Shown: positions 1-8,705, counted from the stretch's first letter. The stretch is DNA of 64,000 bases from Zongyangia gallinarum (GCA_904419315.1 CAJFQY010000001.1:124001-188000), one strand, 5' to 3'. Numbers and translations: made by a program. The notes: generated by a model not told the origin, from the sequence alone.

Positions 1-605
1 GCCAAGGGTTGTGGAAGCTCCTGGGCGGGGCTTTTTCCGCCCTGGTGCTCAGCAGCCTGATCCAGCAGTTTTGGCTTTCCCCTCTTCCAGAGGAAGGCTT
101 TGCCGCCACAGTTTCTTATATGTATGGCTATACCTTCTTTCTCTTCTTTAACTTTGCCGGATACAGCAGTATGGCCATTGGCACAGGCTACCTTTTGGGC
201 ATCACGGTGCCGGAAAACTTTCATCAGCCCTTCCTCAGCGTGGATATGAAAGATTTCTGGGCACGGTGGCATATTTCCCTGTCCACCTGGCTGCGGGATC
301 ATGTCTACACCCGGTTTGTCATGGGCTCCCTGCGGGCAAAACGGTTCCGGAGGCAGCGGACCGCCTCCTACATCGGCTATCTGCTGACCATGATGACCAT
401 GGGATTATGGCATGGGCTTTCGCCCCATTATCTTGTCTACGGGGCTTATCATGGGCTGTTGATGTGTGTCAACGAGGCCCTGGATCTGCATTGGAAGGCC
501 TTTCGCCGGTATAAGCGGCAGGGATGGGGCCAGGTCCTCTGTGTACTGGTCACCTTTCACCTGTTTAGCTTTGGCCTACTCATCTTTTCGGGAAGGCTCT
601 TTTGA
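1..605 (+). CDS. dltB: D-alanyl-lipoteichoic acid transferase DltB (MBOAT), 5' truncated by window edge
   Basis: This is the C-terminal ~200 residues of a membrane-bound O-acyltransferase. The reading frame is open from nt 3, so the gene starts before the window. The segment is hydrophobic, with several membrane spans and the MBOAT histidine region MGLWHGLSPHYLVYGAYHG; the first His (WHG) and the last (YHG) match the two conserved DltB histidines. The amphipathic stretch FWARWHISLSTWLRD is also typical of the family. DltB works with DltC and DltD to move D-alanine across the membrane onto teichoic acids. dltC follows 18 nt after the stop codon, so the genes form one operon. dltA would be expected just upstream, outside the window. 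Confidence 0.93.
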   Translation, partial: QGLWKLLGGAFSALVLSSLIQQFWLSPLPEEGFAATVSYMYGYTFFLFFNFAGYSSMAIGTGYLLGITVPENFHQPFLSVDMKDFWARWHISLSTWLRDHVYTRFVMGSLRAKRFRRQRTASYIGYLLTMMTMGLWHGLSPHYLVYGAYHGLLMCVNEALDLHWKAFRRYKRQGWGQVLCVLVTFHLFSFGLLIFSGRLF

Positions 606-623
606 CCTAGGAGGGATATCATT

Positions 624-863
624 ATGGAACAGGAAAAGAAAATTATCGATATTTTATGCGACATCTGCGGCGCCCAGCCGGAGGAGATCGACGGGGACCT
701 GGATCTGTTTGAGGAGGGGCTCCTGGATTCCTTCGGGGTCATCCAGCTGGTCCTGGCCCTGGAGGAAGCCTTTGGCGTCACCCTGGAAATCGGGGATATT
801 CCCCGGGAGAAGCTGGCAACCCCCAGAAAGATCGCCTCGCTGATAGGAGAGATGAAAGGGTGA
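624..863 (+). CDS. dltC: D-alanyl carrier protein DltC
   Basis: This is a 79-residue acidic acyl-carrier-type protein. The phosphopantetheine attachment serine lies in LLDSFGVIQLV at about residue 36, which matches the DltC-type DSFG motif rather than the DSLD of fatty acid ACP. The length is normal for DltC. A clear AGGAGG site lies just ahead of the ATG. The protein carries D-alanine activated by DltA to the DltB/DltD membrane machinery. Its TGA stop overlaps the GTG start of dltD (GTGA), so the two are probably translationally coupled. Confidence 0.95.
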   Translation: MEQEKKIIDILCDICGAQPEEIDGDLDLFEEGLLDSFGVIQLVLALEEAFGVTLEIGDIPREKLATPRKIASLIGEMKG

Positions 864-2074
864 AGACTGGAATCAAAAGAGTAGTTCTGTCGGCAGTGGC
901 CCTCCTTCTTGGGATGGTGCTGGTGCTGGCCGGCACAGGAGCAGTCATTGCCGGCACCATGCCACCCTATGAGGATAGGCTGGGCGACCAAAATTACACC
1001 GAAAAGATTACCGGCCAATATCTGGTCAAGGAGTCGGCCCAAAGAGAGGATAATCTGATCATCTTCGGCTCCAGTGAGCTGCGCACCACCGAAATATCCA
1101 CCCATCCCGCCAACTTTTTCGCGGGAAAGCGGGCGGGCTTTCAGGTGAATCTGGTGGGGAGGGGCTCCTGTCAGTCCATCATCCACGCCATTGCCATCGC
1201 CGCCTCTGGGGATTCTCTGACAGGGAAGAAGGTGGTGCTTATCACCTCCCCCCAGTCCTATGTGCCGGAGGGGATTGCGCCGGATATGTTTGCCGCCAAT
1301 TTCTCCCCCCAGCAGTACTTGGCGCTGCTAAGTGATGAGGACCTTTCAACCGAGGTAAAGAGCGCCATTTCCGCCCGGGTGGCCGAGCTGCTGGAAGAAT
1401 ACGGGGAAATGCCGGACGCCGCGCCGATGGATCCGGCGATCCAAGCCCTGGCGGAACACGAGGCGTCTCCCACCCTTCTGTCCACCGCGGAGCGCTGGGC
1501 CCTTTCCCCCTATTATGAGCTGCGCCGGTATCTCTACGATCTCAAGGACAAGGTGTCTGCCCGGCAGCTGCTAGAGTCCCTGCCTGAGACAGGGAACACC
1601 CCCGTCTGGGAAGGAGAGATCGACTGGCAGGCGGAGGAAGCCCAGGCGGTAGCCAAAGCGGAGCAGATGACCACCAACAACGATTTTGGCATGTTAAACG
1701 ATTATTATACCACCTACATCGGCTCCCGGCTGGAGCGCCAAGCCAATCAAGACGCTTCTCTGGATTACTCTGTATCCAAGGAATATGACGACCTGCGGCT
1801 GCTTCTGGAGGTGTGCCGGCAAAAGGGAATCCAGCCTCTGTTTATCCATGTTCCCCTCCATGGTCAGTGGAGCGATTATACCGGCTTTACAGCGGAACGC
1901 CGGCAGCAGTATTATGACAATGTGAGAGCCATTGTAGAGGAATATGGGGTACAGATGCTGGATCTGACCGGATATGAATATGAGCCATATTTTATGTGTG
2001 ATGTCATGCACCTTGGCTGGAAGGGATGGTTGGAAGTTGATCAAGCGCTTGTCCAATACTATAACCAGGACTAA
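860..2074 (+). CDS. dltD: D-alanyl-lipoteichoic acid biosynthesis protein DltD
   Basis: This 404-residue protein has one N-terminal membrane anchor (about residues 6-31) and an extracytoplasmic SGNH/GDSL-like domain. The nucleophile serine lies in IIFGSSELRT (about residue 70). The Asp/His pair lies in DVMHLGWKGW near the C-terminus. Both are expected of DltD, which acts outside the cell in D-alanine transfer to teichoic acid. The GTG start overlaps the dltC stop codon. The last 38 nt overlap the proposed dltX reading frame. Confidence 0.94.
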   Translation: MKTGIKRVVLSAVALLLGMVLVLAGTGAVIAGTMPPYEDRLGDQNYTEKITGQYLVKESAQREDNLIIFGSSELRTTEISTHPANFFAGKRAGFQVNLVGRGSCQSIIHAIAIAASGDSLTGKKVVLITSPQSYVPEGIAPDMFAANFSPQQYLALLSDEDLSTEVKSAISARVAELLEEYGEMPDAAPMDPAIQALAEHEASPTLLSTAERWALSPYYELRRYLYDLKDKVSARQLLESLPETGNTPVWEGEIDWQAEEAQAVAKAEQMTTNNDFGMLNDYYTTYIGSRLERQANQDASLDYSVSKEYDDLRLLLEVCRQKGIQPLFIHVPLHGQWSDYTGFTAERRQQYYDNVRAIVEEYGVQMLDLTGYEYEPYFMCDVMHLGWKGWLEVDQALVQYYNQD

Positions 2075-2198
2075 AGATTGGTTTTTCAGGCATACGGCAG
2101 CCCGCTTCCTGTGGTATCTGGCGGTGGTGCTGGCCCTGCTCCTGTTCTGGCTGTATACAGACGGGGCGGAAATATCCTTTGTCTACAACGCCTTTTAA
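2037..2198 (+). CDS. dltX: Small membrane protein DltX-like, downstream of dltD
   Basis: This 53-residue frame (TTG start; TTG 2049 is the alternative) has a basic N-terminus, one transmembrane helix (LWYLAVVLALLLFWLY) and ends in ISFVYNAF. DltX proteins are about 45-50 residues with the same plan and a conserved F-(I/V)-Y-N-x-F C-terminus, which is the basis for this call. An AAGGGA sits 10 nt before TTG 2037. The frame overlaps the dltD 3' end and runs up to the operon terminator. dltX usually precedes dltA, so this position is unusual. The open frame also extends further upstream inside dltD, so the start is uncertain. Confidence 0.72.
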   Translation: MIKRLSNTITRTKDWFFRHTAARFLWYLAVVLALLLFWLYTDGAEISFVYNAF

Positions 2199-2231
2199 AA
2201 AGAAAAGCAGCGGGTTTCCGCTGCATTACAT

Positions 2232-2269
2232 AAAAAAGCCCTCGGCTATACAGCCGAGGGCTTTTTTGT
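2232..2269. terminator. Bidirectional intrinsic terminator between dlt operon and aroK
   Basis: Inverted arms AAAAAGCCCTCGGCT and AGCCGAGGGCTTTTTT enclose a short loop (ATAC). A-rich 5' and T-rich 3' flanks let it act on both strands. It separates the convergent dltX and aroK genes. A weaker hairpin without a T run (GCAGCGG/CCGCTGC) lies just before it, at about 2207-2224. Confidence 0.9.
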
Positions 2270-2800
2270 TTAGTACCGTTCGCTTTCCGGGGTATAGGAC
2301 GAATGGATCCCTTGGATAATCTCCCGGACAATGGCCTGGGAATCCAGGCCGGTAATCCGCTGGTCGCAGGCCGCCAGGTAGAGATCCCGGCGAGCGTGGT
2401 AAATCTCGTGTAAAGCTTCCTTTGTGTTGTTTCGCACCAGCGGGCGGTCCGAATCCTTGATCCGCTTATAGCAGACCTCAAAGGGGATATCCAGAAAGAT
2501 AATTTTATCCCCATGGGTCCGGAATACATCCACATTCCGCTGTAAGGTCATTACCCCGCCGCCGGTGGCGATGACATGGCTTTTTTTCCGGGAAGCCAGC
2601 TCCTTAACCGCGCTGTGTTCCAGATCCCGGTAGTGTTCCTCCCCATGGATTTCAAAGATCTGGGGGACTGTCATACCGGTCGTCGCTTCAATGACATCGT
2701 CGGTGTCTACGAAGGTATAAAGAAGATGCTGGGCCAGCATTTTACCGATGGTGGTCTTTCCGCTGCCCATAAATCCACATAAGACAATATTGCGGGACAT
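2270..2800 (-). CDS. aroK: Shikimate kinase
   Basis: This 176-residue P-loop kinase has Walker A GFMGSGKTTIGK at the N-terminus, the shikimate-binding DTDD motif (about residues 32-35), the GGG loop in ATGGGVM, and the LID-region arginine in DRPLVRN. It phosphorylates shikimate at the 3-OH with ATP in chorismate synthesis. It lies 26 nt downstream of aroE on the same strand and ends at the shared terminator, so it is the last gene of a fabD-aroE-aroK unit. Confidence 0.95.
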   Translation of the reverse strand: MSRNIVLCGFMGSGKTTIGKMLAQHLLYTFVDTDDVIEATTGMTVPQIFEIHGEEHYRDLEHSAVKELASRKKSHVIATGGGVMTLQRNVDVFRTHGDKIIFLDIPFEVCYKRIKDSDRPLVRNNTKEALHEIYHARRDLYLAACDQRITGLDSQAIVREIIQGIHSSYTPESERY

Positions 2801-2826
2801 GATTTCGCTCCTTTGGCCAAAGGCCC

Positions 2827-3711
2827 TTATTTTCCGCCGCCAAACTGCAGCGAGACAAGTTGGGACATTTCTTCTGTCAGGTTTTGGATGTCGCCGGGGT
2901 CATACCGATCCCCGTCCCAGATTTCGTGGGCGGCCACCGCCTGCCACACCAGCATGGACATGCCGCCTACCGTGGGGATGCCATGGCGCTGGGCCACCTC
3001 CAGAAGGCGGGTCCTTCCAGGGTTGTAGATGGCGTCAAAGACACAGCCGCAGGCTTTGATGACCTCCTCCTGAGCAGGCATGGCGTCGGTTTTGGGATAC
3101 ATACCAACCGGAGTGGCGTTGCACAGCAGATCAAAGCCCCCCTCCTTATGGATCAGGGGGAGGATTTCATCCATGAGACAGATTCGGATCTTTGCGTCGG
3201 GACGCAGCGCGCGGATGTCTGCCGCCAGGGCCTCAGCCCGGGGCACACTGCTCATCCGGATGGCCACCACCACATCGCAGCCGCCGAGGCAGGATTCAAT
3301 GGCCATCATCCGGCCGGCGCCGCCGGCTCCTAAGACGAGGACCCGCTTGTTTTTTAATTCCACGCCGGCTTCGGCCAGCGCCCGGACAAAACCGTCCACA
3401 TCGGTGTTGTAACCGATGGACTTTTCTCCGCACTTGACAGTGTTGACAGCGCCATAGCGCCGGGCGCTATCAGAGAGTTCATCCAAATAGGGAATAATCC
3501 CCAATTTATGGGGAATAGTGACGTTAAAGCCGTCCAGTGCCAACAGCTCCTCCACCCGGGAGGAAAGTTCCTCCGGAGGGATTTCCAGCACCTGATATTC
3601 CCCCTCCCGGCCGGCCATTTCAAACAGCCGCTGGTGGAGGGGCGGGGACATGGTGTGTCCCAAGGGATAACCGGTCAGGGCAAAGGCCCGCCGTTTTGAG
3701 GAAGGGTTCAT
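2827..3711 (-). CDS. aroE: Shikimate dehydrogenase (NADP+)
   Basis: The start is set at the ATG at 3711 (MNPSSKRRAFALTGYPLGHTMSP), giving 294 residues; a longer in-frame start would run into fabD. The substrate domain shows GYPLGHTMSPPLHQ and the catalytic-lysine motif NVTIPHK. The NADP domain shows VLVLGAGGAGR. The C-terminus has GGMSMLVWQA. The enzyme reduces 3-dehydroshikimate to shikimate. It is 19 nt downstream of fabD. A GATGAGGCGA stretch serves as a modest ribosome site. Confidence 0.95.
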   Translation of the reverse strand: MNPSSKRRAFALTGYPLGHTMSPPLHQRLFEMAGREGEYQVLEIPPEELSSRVEELLALDGFNVTIPHKLGIIPYLDELSDSARRYGAVNTVKCGEKSIGYNTDVDGFVRALAEAGVELKNKRVLVLGAGGAGRMMAIESCLGGCDVVVAIRMSSVPRAEALAADIRALRPDAKIRICLMDEILPLIHKEGGFDLLCNATPVGMYPKTDAMPAQEEVIKACGCVFDAIYNPGRTRLLEVAQRHGIPTVGGMSMLVWQAVAAHEIWDGDRYDPGDIQNLTEEMSQLVSLQFGGGK

Positions 3712-3730
3712 GACATTCGCCTCATCTTTA

Positions 3731-4657
3731 TTACAGGGAAAGGGACTCGACCACTTTCCCAAGGGTTTTCATATTCTCAATGTACATGACAGGCATGCCT
3801 TTGAGGGTTTTCTTGACCAAACCGGTGAGCACCTTCCCCGGCCCCAGCTCCACAAAGACACTGGGTCCGGCCTCCCGCATATGGGTCAGCTCGTCTGTAA
3901 AGCGGACAGGGGAGATCATATGCCGATAGAAATAGGAGGGTATGTCGGAAAGGTCAGCGTTTTGGTCGCCGGTCACATTGGAGAAGAAGGGAACCGCCGG
4001 CTCAGCAAAGGGGATGCCGGAAACAGCCTCCTTCAGCTCCTGGGCGGCTTCCTCCATAAGCTTGGAATGGAAGGCGGCGGAGACTCCTAATTTAATGGCC
4101 CGATGCCCCATCTGGGTGAAGGTTTCCGCGGCCTTTTGGACGGCGTCCAGCTCCCCGGCGATGACCGTCTGGACGGGGCTGTTATAGTTGACGGGGAGGA
4201 CATAGCCCTCTGTCTCGTCACAGACCTGGGCAATGGTAGCCGGTTCGCAGCCGATAATGGCATACATGGCGCCGGGATGACGTTCTCCCGCCTTCTCCAT
4301 GGCGGCAGCCCGGGCGCCGATGACCCGAAAACCGTCCTCCATGGTCATAACGCCGTCGGCACAAAGGGCGGCATACTCTCCCAGGGAGTGTCCAGCCATG
4401 GCGATGGCGGGAGGCAGATGCTCCTTGCAAAGGGTATAGCAGGCCAGGCTTAGGGCAAAGATGGCCGGCTGGGCATTGATGGTTTTTTGCAGCTGGGCCT
4501 CGTCCTCGCCGAAGGATACGGCGGCGATATCCCGGCCCAGAATGTCCCCGGCGCACTCATAAATCTGGCGCACAGCCGGGAAATTGTCGTAAAATTCCTT
4601 GCCCATACCGGGATATTGGGACCCCTGTCCGGAGAAGAGATAGGCTACTTTCGTCAT
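3731..4657 (-). CDS. fabD: Malonyl-CoA:ACP transacylase
   Basis: This 308-residue protein has the acyltransferase signature GQGSQYPGMG at the N-terminus, the nucleophile serine in GHSLGEYAAL (about residue 92) and the catalytic histidine in SAAFHSKLM (about residue 201). It loads malonyl groups onto ACP for fatty acid synthesis. It is transcribed away from the rest of the fab genes and leads an operon with aroE and aroK, whereas in most Firmicutes it lies inside the fab cluster. A promoter and a terminator-like hairpin lie in its leader. Confidence 0.95.
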   Translation of the reverse strand: MTKVAYLFSGQGSQYPGMGKEFYDNFPAVRQIYECAGDILGRDIAAVSFGEDEAQLQKTINAQPAIFALSLACYTLCKEHLPPAIAMAGHSLGEYAALCADGVMTMEDGFRVIGARAAAMEKAGERHPGAMYAIIGCEPATIAQVCDETEGYVLPVNYNSPVQTVIAGELDAVQKAAETFTQMGHRAIKLGVSAAFHSKLMEEAAQELKEAVSGIPFAEPAVPFFSNVTGDQNADLSDIPSYFYRHMISPVRFTDELTHMREAGPSVFVELGPGKVLTGLVKKTLKGMPVMYIENMKTLGKVVESLSL

Positions 4658-4748
4658 GGCGATGGTCTCCTTTGCAGTGTTTTACGGGTAAAAAGCCCTT
4701 CAGAATGAGAAAAATTCGTCTTTTGGGAAGTATTTCACAAAAAGCCGA

Positions 4749-4777
4749 TTGACAAATCCGCTGTCAGCCACTATCAT
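4749..4777 (+). promoter_or_regulatory. Sigma-A-type promoter for the fabH gene cluster
   Basis: TTGACA (4749-4754), a 17-nt spacer and TATCAT (4772-4777). The leader to the fabH ATG would be about 260 nt and crosses the divergent fabD promoter. I see no convincing FapR- or FabT-type palindrome in the 385-nt gap between fabD and fabH. Confidence 0.65.
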
Positions 4778-4860
4778 AATAAAATGTAACGGCTATTATA
4801 TTTTTCTTAAAAAATGGAAGTTTATACCGGCTCCTTTGGCGCCGCATCCTACCATAGAAA

Positions 4861-4889
4861 AGCCCTCCCTGAAAAATGGACGGGAGGCC
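4861..4889 (-). terminator. Terminator-like hairpin in the fabD leader (possible attenuator)
   Basis: On the minus strand GCCTCCC and GGGAGGGC pair around a 12-nt loop, with one bulge, and are followed by TTTT. It begins only a few nt after the predicted fabD transcription start and more than 200 nt before the fabD ATG, so it could stop transcripts early. There is no T run on the plus strand, so it is not a terminator for that strand. Confidence 0.5.
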
Positions 4890-4898
4890 TACAGAATC

Positions 4899-4927
4899 AA
4901 TATACCAATAAACCCCTGGAAAATCAA
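4899..4927 (-). promoter_or_regulatory. Sigma-A-type promoter for fabD-aroE-aroK
   Basis: On the minus strand TTGATT (4927-4922) and TATATT (4904-4899) are separated by 17 nt. The start site would be near 4892, giving a leader of about 235 nt. A second possible -35 (TTGACA, rc of 4965-4970) lacks a good -10. Confidence 0.6.
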
Positions 4928-5042
4928 GGGATCACGAAAAAGTTAACAAAATTTGCGGGGAGCTTGTCAAATATAGCTCGTGGACAGCTTCCGTTTGGAG
5001 AAAAACTTGCAACCGCGTGCGGCCGCGGGGATTGGAAACGCA

Positions 5043-6032
5043 ATGGGAATTCGGATTTTGGGTATGGGGAGTTATGTCCCCCCCCTGACGGTGGATAACG
5101 AAGCATTCACCTCTTTTTTGGACACTTCCGACGAATGGATTACCACCCGTTCAGGAATCAAGACCCGGCATGTGGCCGACGGGGAATTGACGGTGGAGAT
5201 GGGCGTCAAAGCGGCGCGGAAGGCATTGGAAGACGCCGGTATCGACCCTCAGGAGGTGGATTTGATCCTTTTTAGTTCGGTGACGGCGGATTTTTACACC
5301 CCCTCCATGGCCTGCATCGCCCAGGGGATGCTGGGAATCCAGGAATGCATGTCCATTGACATCAACTGCGCCTGCGCCGGATGCGTTTACGCCATTGACA
5401 TGGCCCGGCGGTATCTGGCCACCGGCGATGTGAAAAAGGTTTTGGTCATCTGCGCCGAACGACTGTCCCAGATCTGCAACTATGAGGACCGTTCCACCTG
5501 TGTCCTCTTTGGGGACGGGGCGGCGGCCTATCTGCTGGAGGAAGCGGATACCCTTTATACCTCTTATATGGGGGCCGATGGCACCGGGGCCCACCTTCTC
5601 TTCGCGAAAAAGCCGGAGCTGAAAACCGTGTTTATGCAAAACGACCCGGCCCCCCTTCCGGAGGGCTATCCTGATTGGCCCGACGGATTTGTCTATATGG
5701 ATGGCCGGGAGGTCTATAAATTCGCCACCCGGGTGATGCCCCATGCGGTGGAAAAAGCGGCGGAAAAGGCGGGGATCCCCACCGAGTCCATCGACCTGCT
5801 CATCCCCCATCAGGCCAACATCCGGATCATCAAAACCGCGGCTCAGAAACTCCATATCCCTATGGAGAAGGTGTTCTGCAATCTGGATAAATACGCCAAC
5901 ACCTCCTCCGCCAGCATCCCCCTGGCCTGTGAAGAGGCCAGACGGCTTGGCCGGATGCCCCAAGGCAGCCGGGTTTGTTTGGTGGGCTTTGGCGCGGGGC
6001 TGACCTATGGCGCTATTATATTTGACGTATAA
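5043..6032 (+). CDS. fabH: Beta-ketoacyl-ACP synthase III
   Basis: The start is the ATG at 5043 (MGIRILGMGSYVPP), giving 329 residues; the upstream in-frame extension looks noncoding. The condensing Cys is in DINCACAGCVYA, by alignment the second Cys. The His is in PHQANIRI and the Asn in YANTSSASIP, so the Cys-His-Asn triad is complete. The enzyme condenses acetyl-CoA (or branched starters) with malonyl-ACP to begin chains. The ribosome site is weak (GGGGAT). fabG follows after 48 nt. Confidence 0.95.
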   Translation: MGIRILGMGSYVPPLTVDNEAFTSFLDTSDEWITTRSGIKTRHVADGELTVEMGVKAARKALEDAGIDPQEVDLILFSSVTADFYTPSMACIAQGMLGIQECMSIDINCACAGCVYAIDMARRYLATGDVKKVLVICAERLSQICNYEDRSTCVLFGDGAAAYLLEEADTLYTSYMGADGTGAHLLFAKKPELKTVFMQNDPAPLPEGYPDWPDGFVYMDGREVYKFATRVMPHAVEKAAEKAGIPTESIDLLIPHQANIRIIKTAAQKLHIPMEKVFCNLDKYANTSSASIPLACEEARRLGRMPQGSRVCLVGFGAGLTYGAIIFDV

Positions 6033-6080
6033 TTTATATTTGTTTATACCATAAGTTATAAGGATGAAGGAGTGTTTATT

Positions 6081-6824
6081 TTGGCAAAGACAGCATTGAT
6101 TACAGGAGCTTCCCAGGGTATTGGCGCCTGCATCGCCCTGCGCCTGGCCCAGGATGGATTCAACATCGCGGTGAATTGCCGGGGTGAAGCGGAATATGAA
6201 AACGGCGGGAAAGAGACAGCGGCCAAGTGCCGGGAATTTGGCGTGGACGCCGACTGCTTTATCTGTGATGTCACCGATTTCGCCGGATGCGGCGAGATGG
6301 TCAAGAAGGTGGCCGCCCGCTTCGGCAGCCTGGATGTGCTGGTCAACAACGCCGGCATCACCAAGGATGGGCTGCTGGTTCGGATGAGCGAGGAGCAGTA
6401 TGACGCAGTCATCAATGTGAATATGAAGAGCGTCTTTAACATGACCCGCCACGCCGGGGCCCTAATGATGCGCCAGAGAAGCGGCCGGATCATCAACATC
6501 TCTTCGGTGGCGGGAGTTTACGGCAACGCCGGACAGTTTAACTACAGCGCTTCCAAGGCCGGCGTCATCGGCATGACCATGACCGCCGCCAAGGAGCTGG
6601 GCAGCCGGAACATCACCGTCAATGCGGTGGCTCCCGGATTCATCGACACCCAGATGACCGCCGTCCTCCCCGACAAGGTCAAGGAGGAAGCCCTCCACGC
6701 CATCGCACTGCGCCGGTTCGGCAAGGTGGAAGAGGTAGCGGCTGTGGTATCCTTCCTGGCCGGCCCCGATGCTTCTTATATCACCGGCCAGACCCTGGTG
6801 GTATCCGGCGGATTGGCTATGTAA
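6081..6824 (+). CDS. fabG: 3-oxoacyl-ACP reductase
   Basis: TTG at 6081 is chosen because AAGGAG lies 8 nt before it and the protein then begins MAKTALITGASQGIG, the normal FabG N-terminus (247 residues). GTG 6072 overlaps the ribosome site itself. This short-chain dehydrogenase has the nucleotide motif TGASQGIG, NNAG in VNNAGITKDG, and catalytic Ser-Tyr-Lys in NISSVAG and YSASKAG. It reduces 3-ketoacyl-ACP with NADPH in chain elongation. Confidence 0.94.
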   Translation: MAKTALITGASQGIGACIALRLAQDGFNIAVNCRGEAEYENGGKETAAKCREFGVDADCFICDVTDFAGCGEMVKKVAARFGSLDVLVNNAGITKDGLLVRMSEEQYDAVINVNMKSVFNMTRHAGALMMRQRSGRIINISSVAGVYGNAGQFNYSASKAGVIGMTMTAAKELGSRNITVNAVAPGFIDTQMTAVLPDKVKEEALHAIALRRFGKVEEVAAVVSFLAGPDASYITGQTLVVSGGLAM

Positions 6825-6922
6825 TCAAATACAAATAGTATAATAAGATATAATTTTTACATTTTGACCTGCTGGGAGAAGGCCAGCGGCGGGCAAAATT
6901 GGCCCGCAAGGGATGGAAAGGC

Positions 6923-8182
6923 ATGGAAAATCAGATGAAAAGAGTAGTGATTACCGGCATTGGCGCCGTGACCCCGGTGGGGATCGGTGTGGATGCCATG
7001 TGGGAGAATATCAAGGCCGGCGTCTGCGGCATTGATGAAATCACCCACTTTGACACCAGCGATTTTGACATCAAGCTGGCGGCGGAGGTCAAGGACTTCC
7101 AGGCCGTAGATTATGGCATTGCCAAGAAAGAGGCCCGCCGGATGGACCGGTACTGCCAGTTCGCCTGCGCGGCGGCCAACCTGGCCCTCACCGATGCCGG
7201 CACCGAATTCAAAGAGGAGGATCCCTTCCGGGTGGGTGTCATTCTGGGCAGCGGTATCGGCGGCATCAACACCTTGGAGGAGGAGCATATCAAGGCTCTG
7301 GAGAAAGGATACAACCGGGTTTCCCCCTTCTTTATCCCCATGATGATCTCCAATATGGGCTGCGGTATGATCGCCATGCAGCATGGCTTCAAGGGCGATA
7401 ACTTTACAGCGGTCACCGCCTGCTCCTCGGCCAACCACGCCATTGGCGAGGCCTTCCGCAAGATCAAATACGGCTATCTGGATGTGGCGGTGGCCGGCGG
7501 CGCCGAAGCCACCATCACCAAATTCGCCGCTTCCGGCTTCAACAACATGGGCGCTCTCTCCAAGAGCCAGGACAAGGCCCGGGCCTCCATCCCCTTTGAC
7601 AAGGAGCGGGACGGCTTTATTATGGGCGAGGGCTCGGTAATGCTCATTTTAGAGGAATTGGAGCACGCCAGGGCAAGAAGCGCCAAAATCTACGGCGAGA
7701 TAGTAGGCTATGGCGCCACGGCAGACGCTTATCACATCACCAGCCCTGATCCGGAGGGCGCCGGCGCCATCAAGGCCATGGAGCTTTCCATCGGGGAGGC
7801 GGGGATTACCACAGAGGACGTGGGTTACATTAACGCCCACGGCACCTCTACCCCCATCAACGATAAATATGAGACAAACGCGGTGAAAAAGGTCTTTGGG
7901 GAGCGGGCGTCTCAGGTGCCCATCTCCTCCACCAAGTCCATGACCGGACATATGCTGGGCGCGGCGGGCGCCATTGAGGCCGCCATCACCTGCCTGGCTC
8001 TGCGGGACGGCGTTCTGCCTCCCACCGTAGGATACAAGGTGCCTGACGAGGAGTGCGACCTGGATTATATCACCGAAGGCGCCCGCAAGGCGGACATCGA
8101 ATATGCCATCACCAATTCTCTGGGCTTTGGCGGCCAGAACGCCACCTTGTGCCTGAAGAAGTTCGAAGACGAGAGAGCTTGA
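6923..8182 (+). CDS. fabF: Beta-ketoacyl-ACP synthase II
   Basis: ATG 6923 gives MENQMKRVVITGIGAVTPVG (419 residues). The active Cys is in TACSSANHAIG, and the two His are in NAHGTSTP and KSMTGHMLGAAG, the KAS II Cys-His-His set. It elongates acyl-ACP with malonyl-ACP. The start region lies next to a short hairpin (GCGGGC/GCCCGC, 6889-6907) that could lower initiation. It is followed after 12 nt by accB. Confidence 0.95.
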   Translation: MENQMKRVVITGIGAVTPVGIGVDAMWENIKAGVCGIDEITHFDTSDFDIKLAAEVKDFQAVDYGIAKKEARRMDRYCQFACAAANLALTDAGTEFKEEDPFRVGVILGSGIGGINTLEEEHIKALEKGYNRVSPFFIPMMISNMGCGMIAMQHGFKGDNFTAVTACSSANHAIGEAFRKIKYGYLDVAVAGGAEATITKFAASGFNNMGALSKSQDKARASIPFDKERDGFIMGEGSVMLILEELEHARARSAKIYGEIVGYGATADAYHITSPDPEGAGAIKAMELSIGEAGITTEDVGYINAHGTSTPINDKYETNAVKKVFGERASQVPISSTKSMTGHMLGAAGAIEAAITCLALRDGVLPPTVGYKVPDEECDLDYITEGARKADIEYAITNSLGFGGQNATLCLKKFEDERA

Positions 8183-8194
8183 CAGGAGGAACCA

Positions 8195-8641
8195 ATGGAA
8201 CTGAACGTAGATAACATCAAAAGCTTAATGGACCGGGTGGCAAAAAACAAACTGACCCGGCTGGAAATTGAATCTGAGGGGTTGAAGGTGGTTATCGAGG
8301 GCCCCAAAACTGAGGTGATCCAGGCGCCGGCGGTCCAGGTAGCAGCTGCTCCGGCAGCCGCGGCTCCTGGCAGCGCGGCCCCTGCTCCGGAAAAGGAGGA
8401 AATCAAGGGCCACGTGGTCAAATCCCCCATTGTGGGCACCTTCTATCACTCTCCCGCTCCGGAAAAGCCCCCCTATGTCAGCGTGGGCAGCAAGGTGAAA
8501 AAGGGGGATACCCTCTTTATCATCGAATCCATGAAGCTGATGAACGAGGTGCCCAGCGATGTAGACGGCACCGTGACCCAGATTCTGGTGGACAATGCCC
8601 AGCCGGTGGAATACGGCCAGCCCATTCTGGTCATCGAATAG
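8195..8641 (+). CDS. accB: Acetyl-CoA carboxylase biotin carboxyl carrier protein
   Basis: This 148-residue BCCP has an N-terminal dimer-like region, an Ala/Pro-rich linker (about residues 50-68, VAAAPAAAAPGSAAPAPEKE) and a C-terminal biotinyl domain with the attachment lysine in IIESMKLMNEV. It carries CO2 from AccC to the AccAD carboxyltransferase, making malonyl-CoA. AGGAGG precedes the ATG. The fabF-accB-fabZ-accCDA order is the common clostridial one. Confidence 0.95.
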   Translation: MELNVDNIKSLMDRVAKNKLTRLEIESEGLKVVIEGPKTEVIQAPAVQVAAAPAAAAPGSAAPAPEKEEIKGHVVKSPIVGTFYHSPAPEKPPYVSVGSKVKKGDTLFIIESMKLMNEVPSDVDGTVTQILVDNAQPVEYGQPILVIE

Positions 8642-8705
8642 CCAAAGCGGCGATATATCCGCGTTGGGAAATATTGGCCCCATGGGGGCAGAAGGAGACA
8701 AAAAC

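Noticed and set aside
4749..5098. Small plus-strand frames in the fabD-fabH gap
   Set aside because: They overlap both promoters and the leader hairpin, and have no family likeness.
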